Source: Bacillus sp. ISL-37
Lineage (GTDB): Bacteria > Bacillota > Bacilli > Bacillales > Cytobacillaceae
Reading direction: 5' to 3'
DNA: 64,000 nt
Assembly (NCBI RefSeq): GCF_018613315.1
Contig: NZ_JAGGQL010000028.1
Span: 1 to 64,000, forward strand
Of the stretch, positions 16,578-24,224 are shown in pieces. Numbering within the stretch: the first letter of the stretch is position 1; every line of letters begins with the position of its first letter. A program made the position numbers and the translations under genes. The notes under the pieces are model-generated. The model ran no database searches and had not been told where the DNA came from. It worked only from the letters and a program-made list of their open reading frames with translations.

Positions 16578-17807
16578 ATGAGTGAAATGATAAATAATCG
16601 TGAATTGAAAGCAATGGATCCTGCGAAACGCAAGGCAACTTTAAAGCAGCTTTTCAAAGATCTGCATGATGGTAAAAATGTGAATGAGGTCAAAGCACAT
16701 TTTGATGCTTTTATCGGGAAGATAACAATTGATGAAATTGCCGGGCTTGAGCATGTCGAGTTGCTTAAGGGAGACCTGTCAGTAGCGGAAATGCAGCGTA
16801 TATACGCGGCCCATTCGGAGCTTTTTAAAGGGGCAATCGAAGAAAATGATTCAACCTATGGTCCAGAAAACCAGCCTGGCCACCCGGTCCATACATTCGA
16901 ATTGGAAAACCGTGAGATTGAACAGCTTTTACAAAATAGGCTTCGCGTTCATCTTGAGCAATTTGCTATGGAAGACAGTGCTGAAAATATCAATCTGCTC
17001 CTGGAGGATTGCAATCTGCTTTATGATATTGACAAGCACTACAGCCGTAAGGAGAACTTAATCTTCCCGTACCTTGAAAAGTACGGCATCTACGGTCCGA
17101 CGACGAATATGTGGCGAATAGATGATTTCATCCGGGACGGAATTAAGTTAGCTAAGAAAAAGCTGGCCAATTATGATGGCAATAAAAATGGCGTCATTGA
17201 AGAGGTCCAGTTTGTTCTCAAAGAAGTGAGTGAAATGATTTATAGGGAGGAAAACATCCTCTTCCCGATGGCCTTGCAAAACTTTACGGAAGATGAATGG
17301 GTTAAAATTGCTCATGAAAGCGATGAAATAGGCTATTGCCTGACAGCACCTTCCCAGGAATGGAAGCCTGCCCGAAAACACCTTGATGCAGACGCAATCT
17401 CTGAAGGCTATATCAAAATGGAAACAGGCATCCTGTCATTAAAGCAGCTCGAGCTGCTGCTGAACCATCTGCCTGTCGATATTACTTTCATTGATCAGGA
17501 TGATGTCGTCCGTTATTTTTCACATGGTAAAGAACGAATTTTTGCGAGAACAAAAGCCGTCATCGGCCGCACCGTCCAAAACTGCCATCCGCCAAGAAGC
17601 GTCCATGTCGTCGAAGATTTGCTGCGGGACTTTAAAGCAGGCAAAAAAGACACCGAAGACTTCTGGATCAAGGTCCGCGATAAATTTGTGTACATCCGGT
17701 ATTTCGCGGTCCGCGATGAGAACAATCAGTATATCGGCACCCTTGAATTCACGCAGAACATCAATCCAATTCAGGCACTTGAAGGAGAAAAACGGATTTT
17801 GTCCTAA
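16578..17807 (+). CDS. DUF438 protein with hemerythrin-like and PAS domains
   Basis: A 409-residue soluble protein. DUF438 covers about residues 10-80, a hemerythrin-like HHE domain about 90-250, and a PAS domain about 285-400. Candidate iron ligands are H and E residues in HPVHTFELENREIE, DKHYSRKENLIFPYLE and YREENILFPMAL, spaced as in HHE domains. The PAS part begins LPVDITFIDQDDVVRYFSHG. Iron-based sensing or repair under oxygen or nitric oxide stress is known for related proteins, but not for this architecture. It is monocistronic with a strong AGGAGG site and terminator. Confidence 0.85.
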   Translation: MSEMINNRELKAMDPAKRKATLKQLFKDLHDGKNVNEVKAHFDAFIGKITIDEIAGLEHVELLKGDLSVAEMQRIYAAHSELFKGAIEENDSTYGPENQPGHPVHTFELENREIEQLLQNRLRVHLEQFAMEDSAENINLLLEDCNLLYDIDKHYSRKENLIFPYLEKYGIYGPTTNMWRIDDFIRDGIKLAKKKLANYDGNKNGVIEEVQFVLKEVSEMIYREENILFPMALQNFTEDEWVKIAHESDEIGYCLTAPSQEWKPARKHLDADAISEGYIKMETGILSLKQLELLLNHLPVDITFIDQDDVVRYFSHGKERIFARTKAVIGRTVQNCHPPRSVHVVEDLLRDFKAGKKDTEDFWIKVRDKFVYIRYFAVRDENNQYIGTLEFTQNINPIQALEGEKRILS

Positions 17808-17819
17808 ATTGACGCTAGG

Positions 17820-17853
17820 CAACAGCCACACAAGGCTGTTGTCTATTTTTTTT
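17820..17853 (+). terminator. Terminator of the DUF438 gene
   Basis: CAACAGCC and GGCTGTTG pair around ACACAA and are followed by TCTAT and a long T-run. Confidence 0.85.
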
Positions 17854-17857
17854 ATAC

Positions 17858-17898
17858 AAAAAATAAGACCACAGCCGTAGCTGACATTAAGGCTGTGG
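17858..17898 (-). terminator. Second hairpin, T-run on the minus strand
   Basis: CCACAGCC and GGCTGTGG pair; on the minus strand TCTTATTTTTTG follows. No minus-strand gene lies upstream of it, so it may block antisense transcripts or be a duplicated relative of the hairpin at 17820, with which it shares ACAGCC/GGCTGT. Confidence 0.4.
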
Positions 17899-17962
17899 CA
17901 CATTATGATTCTATTTTTTAACCACTATAATGAGAAACGATTAATAGATTGGGGGATTCAAC

Positions 17963-18460
17963 ATGAGAAAAATCGGACCTAAAGGTTTGAAATGGTTGAA
18001 AATGATTCACGTTTTTCTAGTGGTATTATTCTTTGGCGGGATATTGAGTTCAGTGGCGTTAAATATCCACATTGATTTTACTCGATATGACGAGGCTTAC
18101 CTCGGTTATAAAAACATCGTTACCATCAGTGACCAGATTGTCAGGTGGGGTGCAATTGGAACATTACTTGTCGGGTTCACGTATGGGTTTTTTACGAATT
18201 GGGGATTCTTCAAACACCGATGGGTGGGCGTCAAATTCATTTTGTATATCATTCAAACGATTGTCGGCATTTTTATCGTCGACGAGTTGATGATGGAGAA
18301 CATGGCGCTATTGGAAACGCAAAAAGAGGCCGCCTTAAGCAATCCAGACTTCATAAAAAATCATATCGTCAGGCAATACGCCGTTTACTTTCAAATTGTC
18401 GTCACTATCTTCATTTTCATCATTTCTTTTATAAGACCCTGGAAAAAGAAAAAGATTTGA
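17963..18460 (+). CDS. Four-helix integral membrane protein, DUF2269-like
   Basis: A 165-residue protein with four hydrophobic helices (about 12-32, 55-75, 85-105, 138-158) and a basic C-terminus (RPWKKKKI). The helix pattern with His in KMIHVFLVVLFFGGIL and NIHIDF resembles DUF2269-type predicted membrane proteins. No catalytic motif. GGGGG precedes the ATG. Assignment to the family is tentative. Confidence 0.65.
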   Translation: MRKIGPKGLKWLKMIHVFLVVLFFGGILSSVALNIHIDFTRYDEAYLGYKNIVTISDQIVRWGAIGTLLVGFTYGFFTNWGFFKHRWVGVKFILYIIQTIVGIFIVDELMMENMALLETQKEAALSNPDFIKNHIVRQYAVYFQIVVTIFIFIISFIRPWKKKKI

Positions 18461-18531
18461 ACAACACAGCAGGGATTCCCAATTATATACAGAATACCAG
18501 ATAAGAAATAATATATTGGGAGGTTAAGAAG

Positions 18532-18900
18532 ATGGTTGCAACACAAGCGATTTTAGCGTGGACGTTTATCTCTGAATGCCCGATTCCAAATGACGTGAAT
18601 GAACTTTTAGTAGACGGTGAAAAAGCGATCGCTGCCTATAAAACCGTACGCGACAGCGCGATTTTCACCAATAAACGATTGATTGTCAGGGACGCACAAG
18701 GCCTCACCGGCAAAAAAGTAGAGATTTACTCCCTTCCATACTCCTCGATCAATATGTGGTCCACCGAAAATGCCGGCAGCTTGTTTGATGTCAACGCCGA
18801 GGTTGAATTATGGACCAGGGCCGGCCACATTAAGGTCAACCTGAAGAAAGGCGTAGATATCCGCAAGTTTGATAAGCTGATAGCTGAAGCGATATTGTAA
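18532..18900 (+). CDS. Bacterial PH-domain protein (bPH_1 type)
   Basis: A 122-residue soluble protein made of one PH-like domain. Typical elements are LLVDGEKAIAAYKTVRDSAI, then FTNKRLIVRDAQGLTGKKVE, the strand YSLPYSSINMW, and a closing helix IRKFDKLIAEAIL. This matches the bPH_1 family found widely in Firmicutes, whose function is unknown. GGGAGG lies before the ATG, and a hairpin terminator follows. Confidence 0.85.
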   Translation: MVATQAILAWTFISECPIPNDVNELLVDGEKAIAAYKTVRDSAIFTNKRLIVRDAQGLTGKKVEIYSLPYSSINMWSTENAGSLFDVNAEVELWTRAGHIKVNLKKGVDIRKFDKLIAEAIL

Positions 18901-18907
18901 TTTGATT

Positions 18908-18943
18908 AAAGCATTCCTCGTCATGACAGGGGGATGCTTTTTC
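18908..18943 (+). terminator. Terminator of the PH-domain gene
   Basis: AAAGCATTCC pairs with GGGATGCTTT (one mismatch), followed by T5. Confidence 0.75.
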
Positions 18944-18978
18944 TAAGTGCATGCCCATCGACAGGAGAAAACCTCCTG

Positions 18979-19361
18979 GTCAGATAAAGCGTTCTATCGG
19001 ACATTCTCCTCTTCTTTCCCGTCCAGTTTGTCCGATAGAGCTCTTCTATCGGACATTCTCTGCTTCTTTCCCGACCGTTTTGTCCAATAGAGCTCTTCTA
19101 TCGGACATTCTCTGCTTCTTTCCCGTCCAGTTTGTCCGATAGAGCCCTTCTATCGGACATTCTCCTCTTCTTTCCCGTCCAGTTTGTCCGATAGAGCCCT
19201 TCTATCGGACAGTTTCCCCTCCTTTTCCTACCTGTTTGTCCGATAGAGCCTTTCTATCGGACAGTTCCCTCTCCTTTACCGTCCAGTTTGTCCAATAGAG
19301 CCTTCCTATCGGACAGTTGTCACTTCTCACACACCCGATTTGTCCGATAGATCATATCTAC
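18979..19361. repeat. 52-bp tandem array of TCCGATAGA dyads
   Basis: Left arms TCCGATAGAG (or TCCAATAGAG) lie at 19031, 19083, 19135, 19187, 19239, 19291 and 19343. Right arms CTATCGGACA lie at 18994 and every 52 bases to about 19306. Each pair makes a TGTCCGATAGA/TCTATCGGACA dyad with a short loop, separated by C/T-rich spacers like TTCTTTCCCGTCCAGT. The spacing is exact through all units. The array fills the gap between the PH-domain gene and the DUF1659 gene; nothing else is seen in this gap except the terminator and the DUF1659 ribosome site. Confidence 0.9.
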
Positions 19362-19466
19362 GCTCCAGTTCATTCAATCTCTCCAATAAAATTTCAAAAT
19401 ATTCCCCCCCACCATGTCCTTTTCCCCTCCCCGCCTGTATATAGAAGGTGAAAGGAGGTGAGGCAA

Positions 19467-19682
19467 ATGGCAATGGCGATGTTGAAGGATTCTAATATCC
19501 GGCTGATGTTTGAAGCAGGTGTCGATGAAAAAGGCGAGCCAATCTTCAAAGGCAAGACTTACCGCTATGTGAGAAAGGAAGCTACTGCTGACCAGGTTCA
19601 GCAGGCGGCTGTGGCACTTGGTGGCCTTAGCGCGAACTTGTTAAGCTCTGTGGAGCGTAACGACAGCTTCGATATCATCTAA
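19467..19682 (+). CDS. DUF1659 protein
   Basis: A 71-residue protein, MAMAMLKDSNIRLMFEAGVD at the start and VALGGLSANLLSSVERNDSF near the end. It matches the DUF1659 family of small Bacillaceae proteins of unknown role. AAAGGAGGTGAGGCAA precedes the ATG at 19467, so the upstream GTG at 19458 is part of the ribosome site rather than a start. It is the first gene of a three-gene set with DUF2922 and YvrJ. Confidence 0.85.
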   Translation: MAMAMLKDSNIRLMFEAGVDEKGEPIFKGKTYRYVRKEATADQVQQAAVALGGLSANLLSSVERNDSFDII

Positions 19683-19718
19683 TCTGGCAATCTACTAATT
19701 CTATAGGAGGTGAAAAAA

Positions 19719-19937
19719 ATGGCTAAGACACTTGAGTTGCAATTCGCTACTGATCTTGGCAAGTATGCCAAGCTTACGGTTGATAACCCGACGGAGCCGG
19801 TTGATCCAGCAGCGGTCAAGCTGGCAATGGAGCAAATCATCGCTTCCAACGCATTCCTGCCAACGAATGGAACCCTTGTTTCCGTTCACAGCGCACGCGT
19901 CGTCGAACGCAACGTAACCGAATACGAACTAGTGTAA
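19719..19937 (+). CDS. DUF2922 protein
   Basis: A 72-residue protein of the DUF2922 family: MAKTLELQFATDLGKYAKLT and ALVSVHSARVVERN-like C-terminus (TLVSVHSARVVERNVTEYEL). The ATG at 19719 is preceded by ATAGGAGGTGAAAAA. In Bacillaceae DUF2922 commonly lies directly after DUF1659, as here. Both are predicted small beta-rich cytoplasmic proteins; function unknown. Confidence 0.85.
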   Translation: MAKTLELQFATDLGKYAKLTVDNPTEPVDPAAVKLAMEQIIASNAFLPTNGTLVSVHSARVVERNVTEYELV

Positions 19938-19944
19938 TGAAAGT

Positions 19945-19980
19945 GAGCCGGTCTTCTTCTAGAGACCGGCTCTTGTTTTA
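19945..19980 (+). terminator. Terminator after the DUF2922 gene
   Basis: GAGCCGGTCT and AGACCGGCTC form a 10-bp stem followed by TTGTTTTA. It lies inside the trio, so YvrJ may depend on read-through or its own promoter. Confidence 0.75.
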
Positions 19981-20006
19981 AAGATTTTAGGGAGGAGGAA
20001 ACGCAC

Positions 20007-20198
20007 ATGGAGCAGCTGATTCCGTTCATCAGCGATGTTGGGTTCCCGATTGTCGTGACGCTGTACTTGCTTCATCGAATCGAAGCAAAGCTGGATACTG
20101 TCGTCCAATCGATCCAGAACCTGCCCGTAAGATTGCAGGAAAGGCAAGAGCCAGAGCTGGTTTATACCCAAAAGACAATCCAGGAAATCAATCACTAA
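20007..20198 (+). CDS. YvrJ-family small membrane peptide
   Basis: A 63-residue protein with one hydrophobic helix (about 4-22, FISDVGFPIVVTLYLL) followed by HRIEAKLDTVVQSIQNLPVR, an amphipathic segment. This matches the YvrJ family, whose topology resembles BhlA/UviB-type holin-like peptides. It follows DUF1659 and DUF2922. AGGGAGGAGG precedes the ATG. Function is unknown; a holin-like role is only a topology-based guess. Confidence 0.85.
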   Translation: MEQLIPFISDVGFPIVVTLYLLHRIEAKLDTVVQSIQNLPVRLQERQEPELVYTQKTIQEINH

Positions 20199-20205
20199 AC
20201 ATCTG

Positions 20206-20246
20206 AAACCATCACTCTTTTTTAATAAAGAGGGTGGTTTTTTCAT
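20206..20246 (+). terminator. Terminator of the yvrJ-like gene
   Basis: AAACCATCACTCTTT pairs with AAAGAGGGTGGTTT (with one mismatch), followed by T6. Confidence 0.8.
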
Positions 20247-20268
20247 TTAATCAAACGTTTGATTAAAT
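20245..20268. promoter_or_regulatory. 24-bp perfect palindrome, candidate TetR-type operator
   Basis: The half-site ATTTAATCAAAC is followed by its exact reverse complement. Perfect palindromes of this size and AACGTT-like centre are typical of TetR-family operators. It lies about 110 bases before the 20380 gene. No TetR-type gene is in the window. Confidence 0.65.
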
Positions 20269-20379
20269 TATTTGCGTAATTACAAAAGAATTATTGGAAT
20301 TATATGTTAAAATGTAATCAATAATTTATTCGACTTGTTTTGATTGGCTGACTGACTTGAAGGCTTAAGGGGGGCAAAA

Positions 20380-21285
20380 ATGGCAGCTATTATTTATAAT
20401 GTCATTTTAATTGCTAGTTTCATATTTTTATTACAGAAAAAAGACGATACAGAAGCCTATTTTCCGTTAAAGATCATTGGATACTTTTTATTAGGTTCGT
20501 TTGCCTTTAATTTGAATCAAGTCTCTCTTCCGCTTGGGTTTATCTTGTACCTCCTATTTTTTCGTCCCAAGTTAAATGCACATGTAAAACGGATGGCTGC
20601 TGTTCTTGGTGTTTTTTCCTTTATCATTGTCTATTGGATTTTCCCGTTTGGCATCAACCAATGGGAAAATCGCTCCATTTTTATCGAGCATGATCTTGAC
20701 TCCGTCTATACGATAGATTTTCAGGATGAATCTGAGCTGATCAAGCAGGAATTAAGTCTGGAGAACGACTTTTTGAAGCTTGGAGACTTTAGAGTGGAAT
20801 ATCTTGAAGATGGCAGTATTACAGACATAAGCTGGCATCTGATCCGGCAAGATGACAATAGCTTTTCCCTTTATTATATTCAATATGATCCTGGCAAGAG
20901 CAGGTATCAAGTTACGAAAAGCCGGGCCGATACATGGCTCCAGTACGATCGATTAACTGGTGTTGACCGATTCTTTGAAAATCTTGATATACTTGATATT
21001 AAGGAACTTACGAAGTCAAAGGGCAGTTTTTCCTTCTATGTTATCCAAGGTTCTGGGGAGCGAGTCCTTTTTGCAGAAGAAGAAAATCGAACTGATTTCT
21101 TTGTATCAAATGGAGAAATCCGATTACTAGACCATAAGCAATTGCCAGTTGAAGGTTATATTGTTTCAACCTTTGCAATGAAGAAAATGGAAGAAGAAAA
21201 AGATGATCAAGGAAGAATAGTACATGAAAGCTTTGAAGGAGCCGAATCATCTAGTTATCTATTTGATGTAGAGTTTGGGGAGTAA
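20380..21285 (+). CDS. Membrane protein with extracytoplasmic domain
   Basis: A 301-residue protein. Three or four hydrophobic helices fill the first ~90 residues (AAIIYNVILIASFIFLL, IIGYFLLGSFAFNL, MAAVLGVFSFIIVYWIF). After this comes a soluble domain of about 200 residues with no recognised motif, rich in Asp/Glu. AAGGGGGG precedes the ATG. It sits alone between the palindrome and a convergent AraC-type gene. Function unknown. Confidence 0.7.
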   Translation: MAAIIYNVILIASFIFLLQKKDDTEAYFPLKIIGYFLLGSFAFNLNQVSLPLGFILYLLFFRPKLNAHVKRMAAVLGVFSFIIVYWIFPFGINQWENRSIFIEHDLDSVYTIDFQDESELIKQELSLENDFLKLGDFRVEYLEDGSITDISWHLIRQDDNSFSLYYIQYDPGKSRYQVTKSRADTWLQYDRLTGVDRFFENLDILDIKELTKSKGSFSFYVIQGSGERVLFAEEENRTDFFVSNGEIRLLDHKQLPVEGYIVSTFAMKKMEEEKDDQGRIVHESFEGAESSSYLFDVEFGE

Positions 21286-21298
21286 AAATGCTAGACAA

Positions 21299-21323
21299 AG
21301 AGAGCGGCCTTTCACCGCTCTCT
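21299..21323. terminator. Bidirectional hairpin between convergent genes
   Basis: AGAGAGCGG and CCGCTCTCT form a 9-bp stem; the T-run is short on both strands. Confidence 0.6.
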
Positions 21324-21349
21324 TATACACTATTTGGCAGTGCCATCCC

Positions 21350-22207
21350 TTACTTAACCGGAATCCAAATCTCAGAATAATAGTCGGGATCAGCTGAATT
21401 CCCTGCTGGATAAACCTCCAGCTCTGGTGTTCCAGCATGTACGAATCCGCTGGACGGGAACCATTCCGTGAAGATTTGCTTCCACACCTTTTGCATGGCG
21501 TCTGGCATCGCTCCGTGAACTTCGAAGATCGCCCACTTGGATGGAGGGATCTCCATTTTCAGAAAGCCATCAGGCGTTTCGCCGTCATATGCCGCAGCTA
21601 CCCAATAATCCATCTGTTTATCCTGGTTGCTTTTATCCACACATACACCAAGAACTCCTTTTACAGGCCCATTGTTTTTACAGAGCAATTCATCACAGGT
21701 GCCATCATTGTTTACCTGATCCCACATTTTTGGGATCCCGGCCAGATTCTCCCCGTTACCATAAGAAAAACCCTGCTTAATCCCAATCACTTCAAAACTC
21801 TCCTGCTCCACCACTTTATATTGCATCGGTTCCGCTCCCTTCAAACTCACCTGAATCCCCAGGCGGCTATAAGATTTCAGCTTTCCAGTGTACTTCCTTG
21901 CTTCACTTGGAGAAATGCCATGCTGTCTGCGAAAAGCCTTCGTAAATGCTTCAGGAGTGTCATAGCCATATTTCAGCGCAAGGTCAATGATCTTTGCTTC
22001 GGTGTTGCATAGTTCACCGGCTGCCAGCGTCAACCGCCTCCGTCTGATGTACTCGCCAACAGAAATATCCGTTAAAATGGCAAACGTCCGCTGAAAGTGA
22101 AATGAAGATGAATTTGCCTGTTTCGCAATAGCTTCCACCGTCATATCATCCAGCAAGTGTTCCTCCATATAGTCAATTGCCCTCTGTAGTGATTCAATCC
22201 ACTCCAT
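21350..22207 (-). CDS. AraC-family regulator with GyrI-like effector domain (YdeE type)
   Basis: A 285-residue protein. The N-terminal ~105 residues are an AraC-type double HTH (MTVEAIAKQANSSSFHFQRT, IDLALKYGYDTPEAFTKAFR, HGISPSEARKY). The C-terminal ~155 residues are a GyrI/Rob-like effector-binding domain ending LEVYPAGNSADPDYYSEIWI. The start at ATG 22207 fits AAGGGAG eight bases upstream; GTG 22216 lies inside that site. A paralogue of similar size lies at 35503. The ligand and targets are unknown; such regulators often respond to small amphipathic compounds. Confidence 0.85.
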   Translation of the reverse strand: MEWIESLQRAIDYMEEHLLDDMTVEAIAKQANSSSFHFQRTFAILTDISVGEYIRRRRLTLAAGELCNTEAKIIDLALKYGYDTPEAFTKAFRRQHGISPSEARKYTGKLKSYSRLGIQVSLKGAEPMQYKVVEQESFEVIGIKQGFSYGNGENLAGIPKMWDQVNNDGTCDELLCKNNGPVKGVLGVCVDKSNQDKQMDYWVAAAYDGETPDGFLKMEIPPSKWAIFEVHGAMPDAMQKVWKQIFTEWFPSSGFVHAGTPELEVYPAGNSADPDYYSEIWIPVK

Positions 22208-22340
22208 CCAACTCACTCCCTTATAAACATCCTATCAAGTTTCATTTCGGCAATCCGGTCATTTTTTGCTCATGTTTGTCAGTATTTTCACCCACTGACC
22301 ATTTAGTTTCTCCCTTCAACCCTCTCTTCCTTTTTTTTCA

Positions 22341-22373
22341 AAAAAAAAAGCACTAAGCAGTCATGCTTAGCAC
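22341..22373 (-). terminator. Terminator of the GPR1/YaaH gene
   Basis: On the minus strand GCTAAGCA and TGCTTAGTGC pair and are followed by T9. Confidence 0.85.
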
Positions 22374-22380
22374 CTTTTCC

Positions 22381-22998
22381 TTATTTCTTAAAAATCCCGA
22401 ACGGCTTGCCAATTGGCAGGACAACTCTTCCAAAGTGGGTGTTCAGCACATTTGCTGCTGAGCCGTAGAATGAAAGAATCGCAATTCCCAGTTCAGCCAC
22501 GGCTGCCAGCATATGCGATGCCTCGTGGAAGATATCAAATGAACTTAAGGATAGTCCAATAAATAAGAAGTCGATCAATACAAAAATGAAGAATAAGACT
22601 TTATTCGTTTCCATGGCTCCAATCGTCATGAAGACACTGAAAATCAAATAGCCGATGAAGGCCATTCCTAATTGCTTCACATCGCCATCAGCTGCAAGGC
22701 TTTCACCGAAAAATCCGAGCTGAATCAGCCAGGAAGTTCCGACACCGAACCAGAAGAGTCCGAACGCACCGAAAGCTGTCATTCCAAATATATTATTATG
22801 CTTGCCATCAAGAATCGCAGCATAAAGCTGTGCTAGTCCACCAAGGAAAATTGCCCAAGGAATGATGAGTGATACGCCATCTGTGAACCCAAGTTTCTGG
22901 GACGACGCAACTAATGTAACCATGGCTAGTCCAAACAAACCTAACGCTGATGGATCCGCTGTTGTAATTTTAATCTGTGTTTGATTCTGAGTATCCAT
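22381..22998 (-). CDS. Acetate uptake transporter, GPR1/FUN34/YaaH family
   Basis: A 205-residue protein with six transmembrane helices. It carries a variant of the family signature near the N-terminus (DPSALGLFGLAMVTLVASS; family usual NPAPLGL). Members (SatP/YaaH) move acetate or succinate with protons. AGGAGGCAGAA precedes the start. It is the second acetate-type importer in the window. The change from PAP to PSA in the signature could alter substrate range; inferred. Confidence 0.9.
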   Translation of the reverse strand: MDTQNQTQIKITTADPSALGLFGLAMVTLVASSQKLGFTDGVSLIIPWAIFLGGLAQLYAAILDGKHNNIFGMTAFGAFGLFWFGVGTSWLIQLGFFGESLAADGDVKQLGMAFIGYLIFSVFMTIGAMETNKVLFFIFVLIDFLFIGLSLSSFDIFHEASHMLAAVAELGIAILSFYGSAANVLNTHFGRVVLPIGKPFGIFKK

Positions 22999-23015
22999 TT
23001 CTGCCTCCTATACAT

Positions 23016-23077
23016 AAATGCGCAAGCGCCTTGGTCTGCCCCGACAGGCACTGGAGCTAGACAATTCTCAAGGTGAG
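23016..23077. repeat. Interspersed GCGCAAGCGCC repeat, short copy
   Basis: GCGCAAGCGCC, then GGTCTGCCCCGACAGGCACT, then GGAGCTAGACAATTCTC. A longer copy with an inserted hairpin lies at 34696-34828. Confidence 0.75.
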
Positions 23078-23215
23078 TTGCCTACTTTCTACATTTCAAA
23101 AAACATACTTTTGTACTTTACAGGATTCAAGTGTACGAGTCAATATGATTTATTTGTCAGTTAACAAATCGATGAACTGTGGCGATTGAACATGGTCTCC
23201 ACTTTGCGCAACACA
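23078..23215. other. Non-coding stretch without recognised feature
   Basis: Between the GPR1 gene and the YwaF-like gene (22999-23357) I see only the interspersed repeat at 23016 and a weak hairpin at 23216. No supported coding frame was found on either strand. Confidence 0.4.
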
Positions 23216-23246
23216 TGAAAAAGAGACGGATTATGTTATATCCGCC
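23216..23246 (-). terminator. Weak terminator candidate of the YwaF-like gene
   Basis: On the minus strand GGCGGAT and ATCCGTC pair around ATAACATA, then TCTTTTTCATG. It lies about 110 bases after the stop codon. Confidence 0.45.
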
Positions 23247-23357
23247 TTCTTTGATTCGTTCTGGCAGCTCGTTAGCAAGCTGAAGGCACCGTAATAAGTC
23301 CCCATCAACCACTATTCTGACATTTAAACATTTTAAAAAGTTGACCTTTAAACAAAA

Positions 23358-24086
23358 CTACTTATGATACAATCCAACCAGCCGTCTTCGGTTCTCTCTC
23401 TTGATTAGCTGCCACATCGGGATATACGTAATACTGAACACGATCAGTGCCGCAACTTCAAGATTCAGATAATACATGATGCCGCTGCCAAAGAAGGATA
23501 GGATTGTTTTTGCTTCTGTCGGACTCGCCAAATAGAAGAAGTTCGTATCAAACAGGAAATTGAAAATGAAGATGGGAACGGCAATTATGTTCACGACAAG
23601 ATAAGTGAAAAGAATGGCTTTTCGGGGAACTCTGTAGCCTTCAAAAAGGATGAAATACAAGGCGGCAATCGGAATGGCTGAGTGGTTGAGGAAGTATTCA
23701 ATATAGTCGAAATGAGGAAAGGTGTAAGACATTTCAGGTGTAACCATGGCTAAAACTGCCGGCAAGGTGCCAATGAAGTAGAGTACATAAAATCCTTTCA
23801 CACTCTTTCTTAAAAACAAGTACATCGCCAGAAAGGAGCTGAGCGAACACATGTGTAAAGGAAGGTCACCGATTTGCCATTGCCCGGTCACGATGAGCCA
23901 TAACTGATGAGAAACCTGGCACGCCACCAGAGTCCAAAATATGATCCATTTCAAAACATTTTTGTGCGGCCTGATTTGGTTTCGGAATAGTACCAATCCA
24001 AGACAAACACCAAAGAAAATCCCCAGGGTAACCAGGTGCTCAGCAGAAAACAATTCAAACCCCTGCATCCCCGTAACAGAAAACAT
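23358..24086 (-). CDS. YwaF-like TIGR02206 membrane protein
   Basis: A 242-residue integral membrane protein with seven predicted helices. Typical motifs of this family are SAEHLVTLGIFFG, WLIVTGQWQIGDLPLHMCSL and HFDYIEYFLNHSAIPI. The start at ATG 24086 follows GCGAGGTGATGACATC; the frame open to 24179 has no better site. Function unknown in the family. Monocistronic between the histidine-kinase region and the GPR1 gene. Confidence 0.85.
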   Translation of the reverse strand: MFSVTGMQGFELFSAEHLVTLGIFFGVCLGLVLFRNQIRPHKNVLKWIIFWTLVACQVSHQLWLIVTGQWQIGDLPLHMCSLSSFLAMYLFLRKSVKGFYVLYFIGTLPAVLAMVTPEMSYTFPHFDYIEYFLNHSAIPIAALYFILFEGYRVPRKAILFTYLVVNIIAVPIFIFNFLFDTNFFYLASPTEAKTILSFFGSGIMYYLNLEVAALIVFSITYIPMWQLIKRENRRRLVGLYHK

Positions 24087-24192
24087 GATGTCATCACCTC
24101 GCTGTACATTTAAAATGCTGTTAACTATAAATGTATGCGTGAGAACATTGGTTGAACACAGGTTTTCGTCCAAAAACACGAGAGGCAGTATA

Positions 24193-24224
24193 CAAAAAAA
24201 GCACAGGCTACGTCCCCATGCTTC
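24193..24224 (-). terminator. Terminator downstream of the histidine-kinase gene
   Basis: On the minus strand GAAGCATGGGG, ACGTAGC, CTGTGCTT, then T7. It belongs to the AGCACAGGGTACGTCCCC-like hairpin group seen elsewhere. Confidence 0.7.

Noticed and set aside
17858-17898. Terminator of a hidden minus-strand gene
   Set aside because: The hairpin has its T-run on the minus strand, but no supported minus-strand frame lies to its right, so no gene is called.
18979-19361. CRISPR-like array
   Set aside because: Spacing is regular, but the segments between dyads are nearly the same in all units and no cas genes are near. It is a plain tandem repeat.
21437-22012. Long frame opposite the AraC-GyrI gene
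   Set aside because: The minus-strand regulator has intact domains through this region; the plus frame has no recognisable features.
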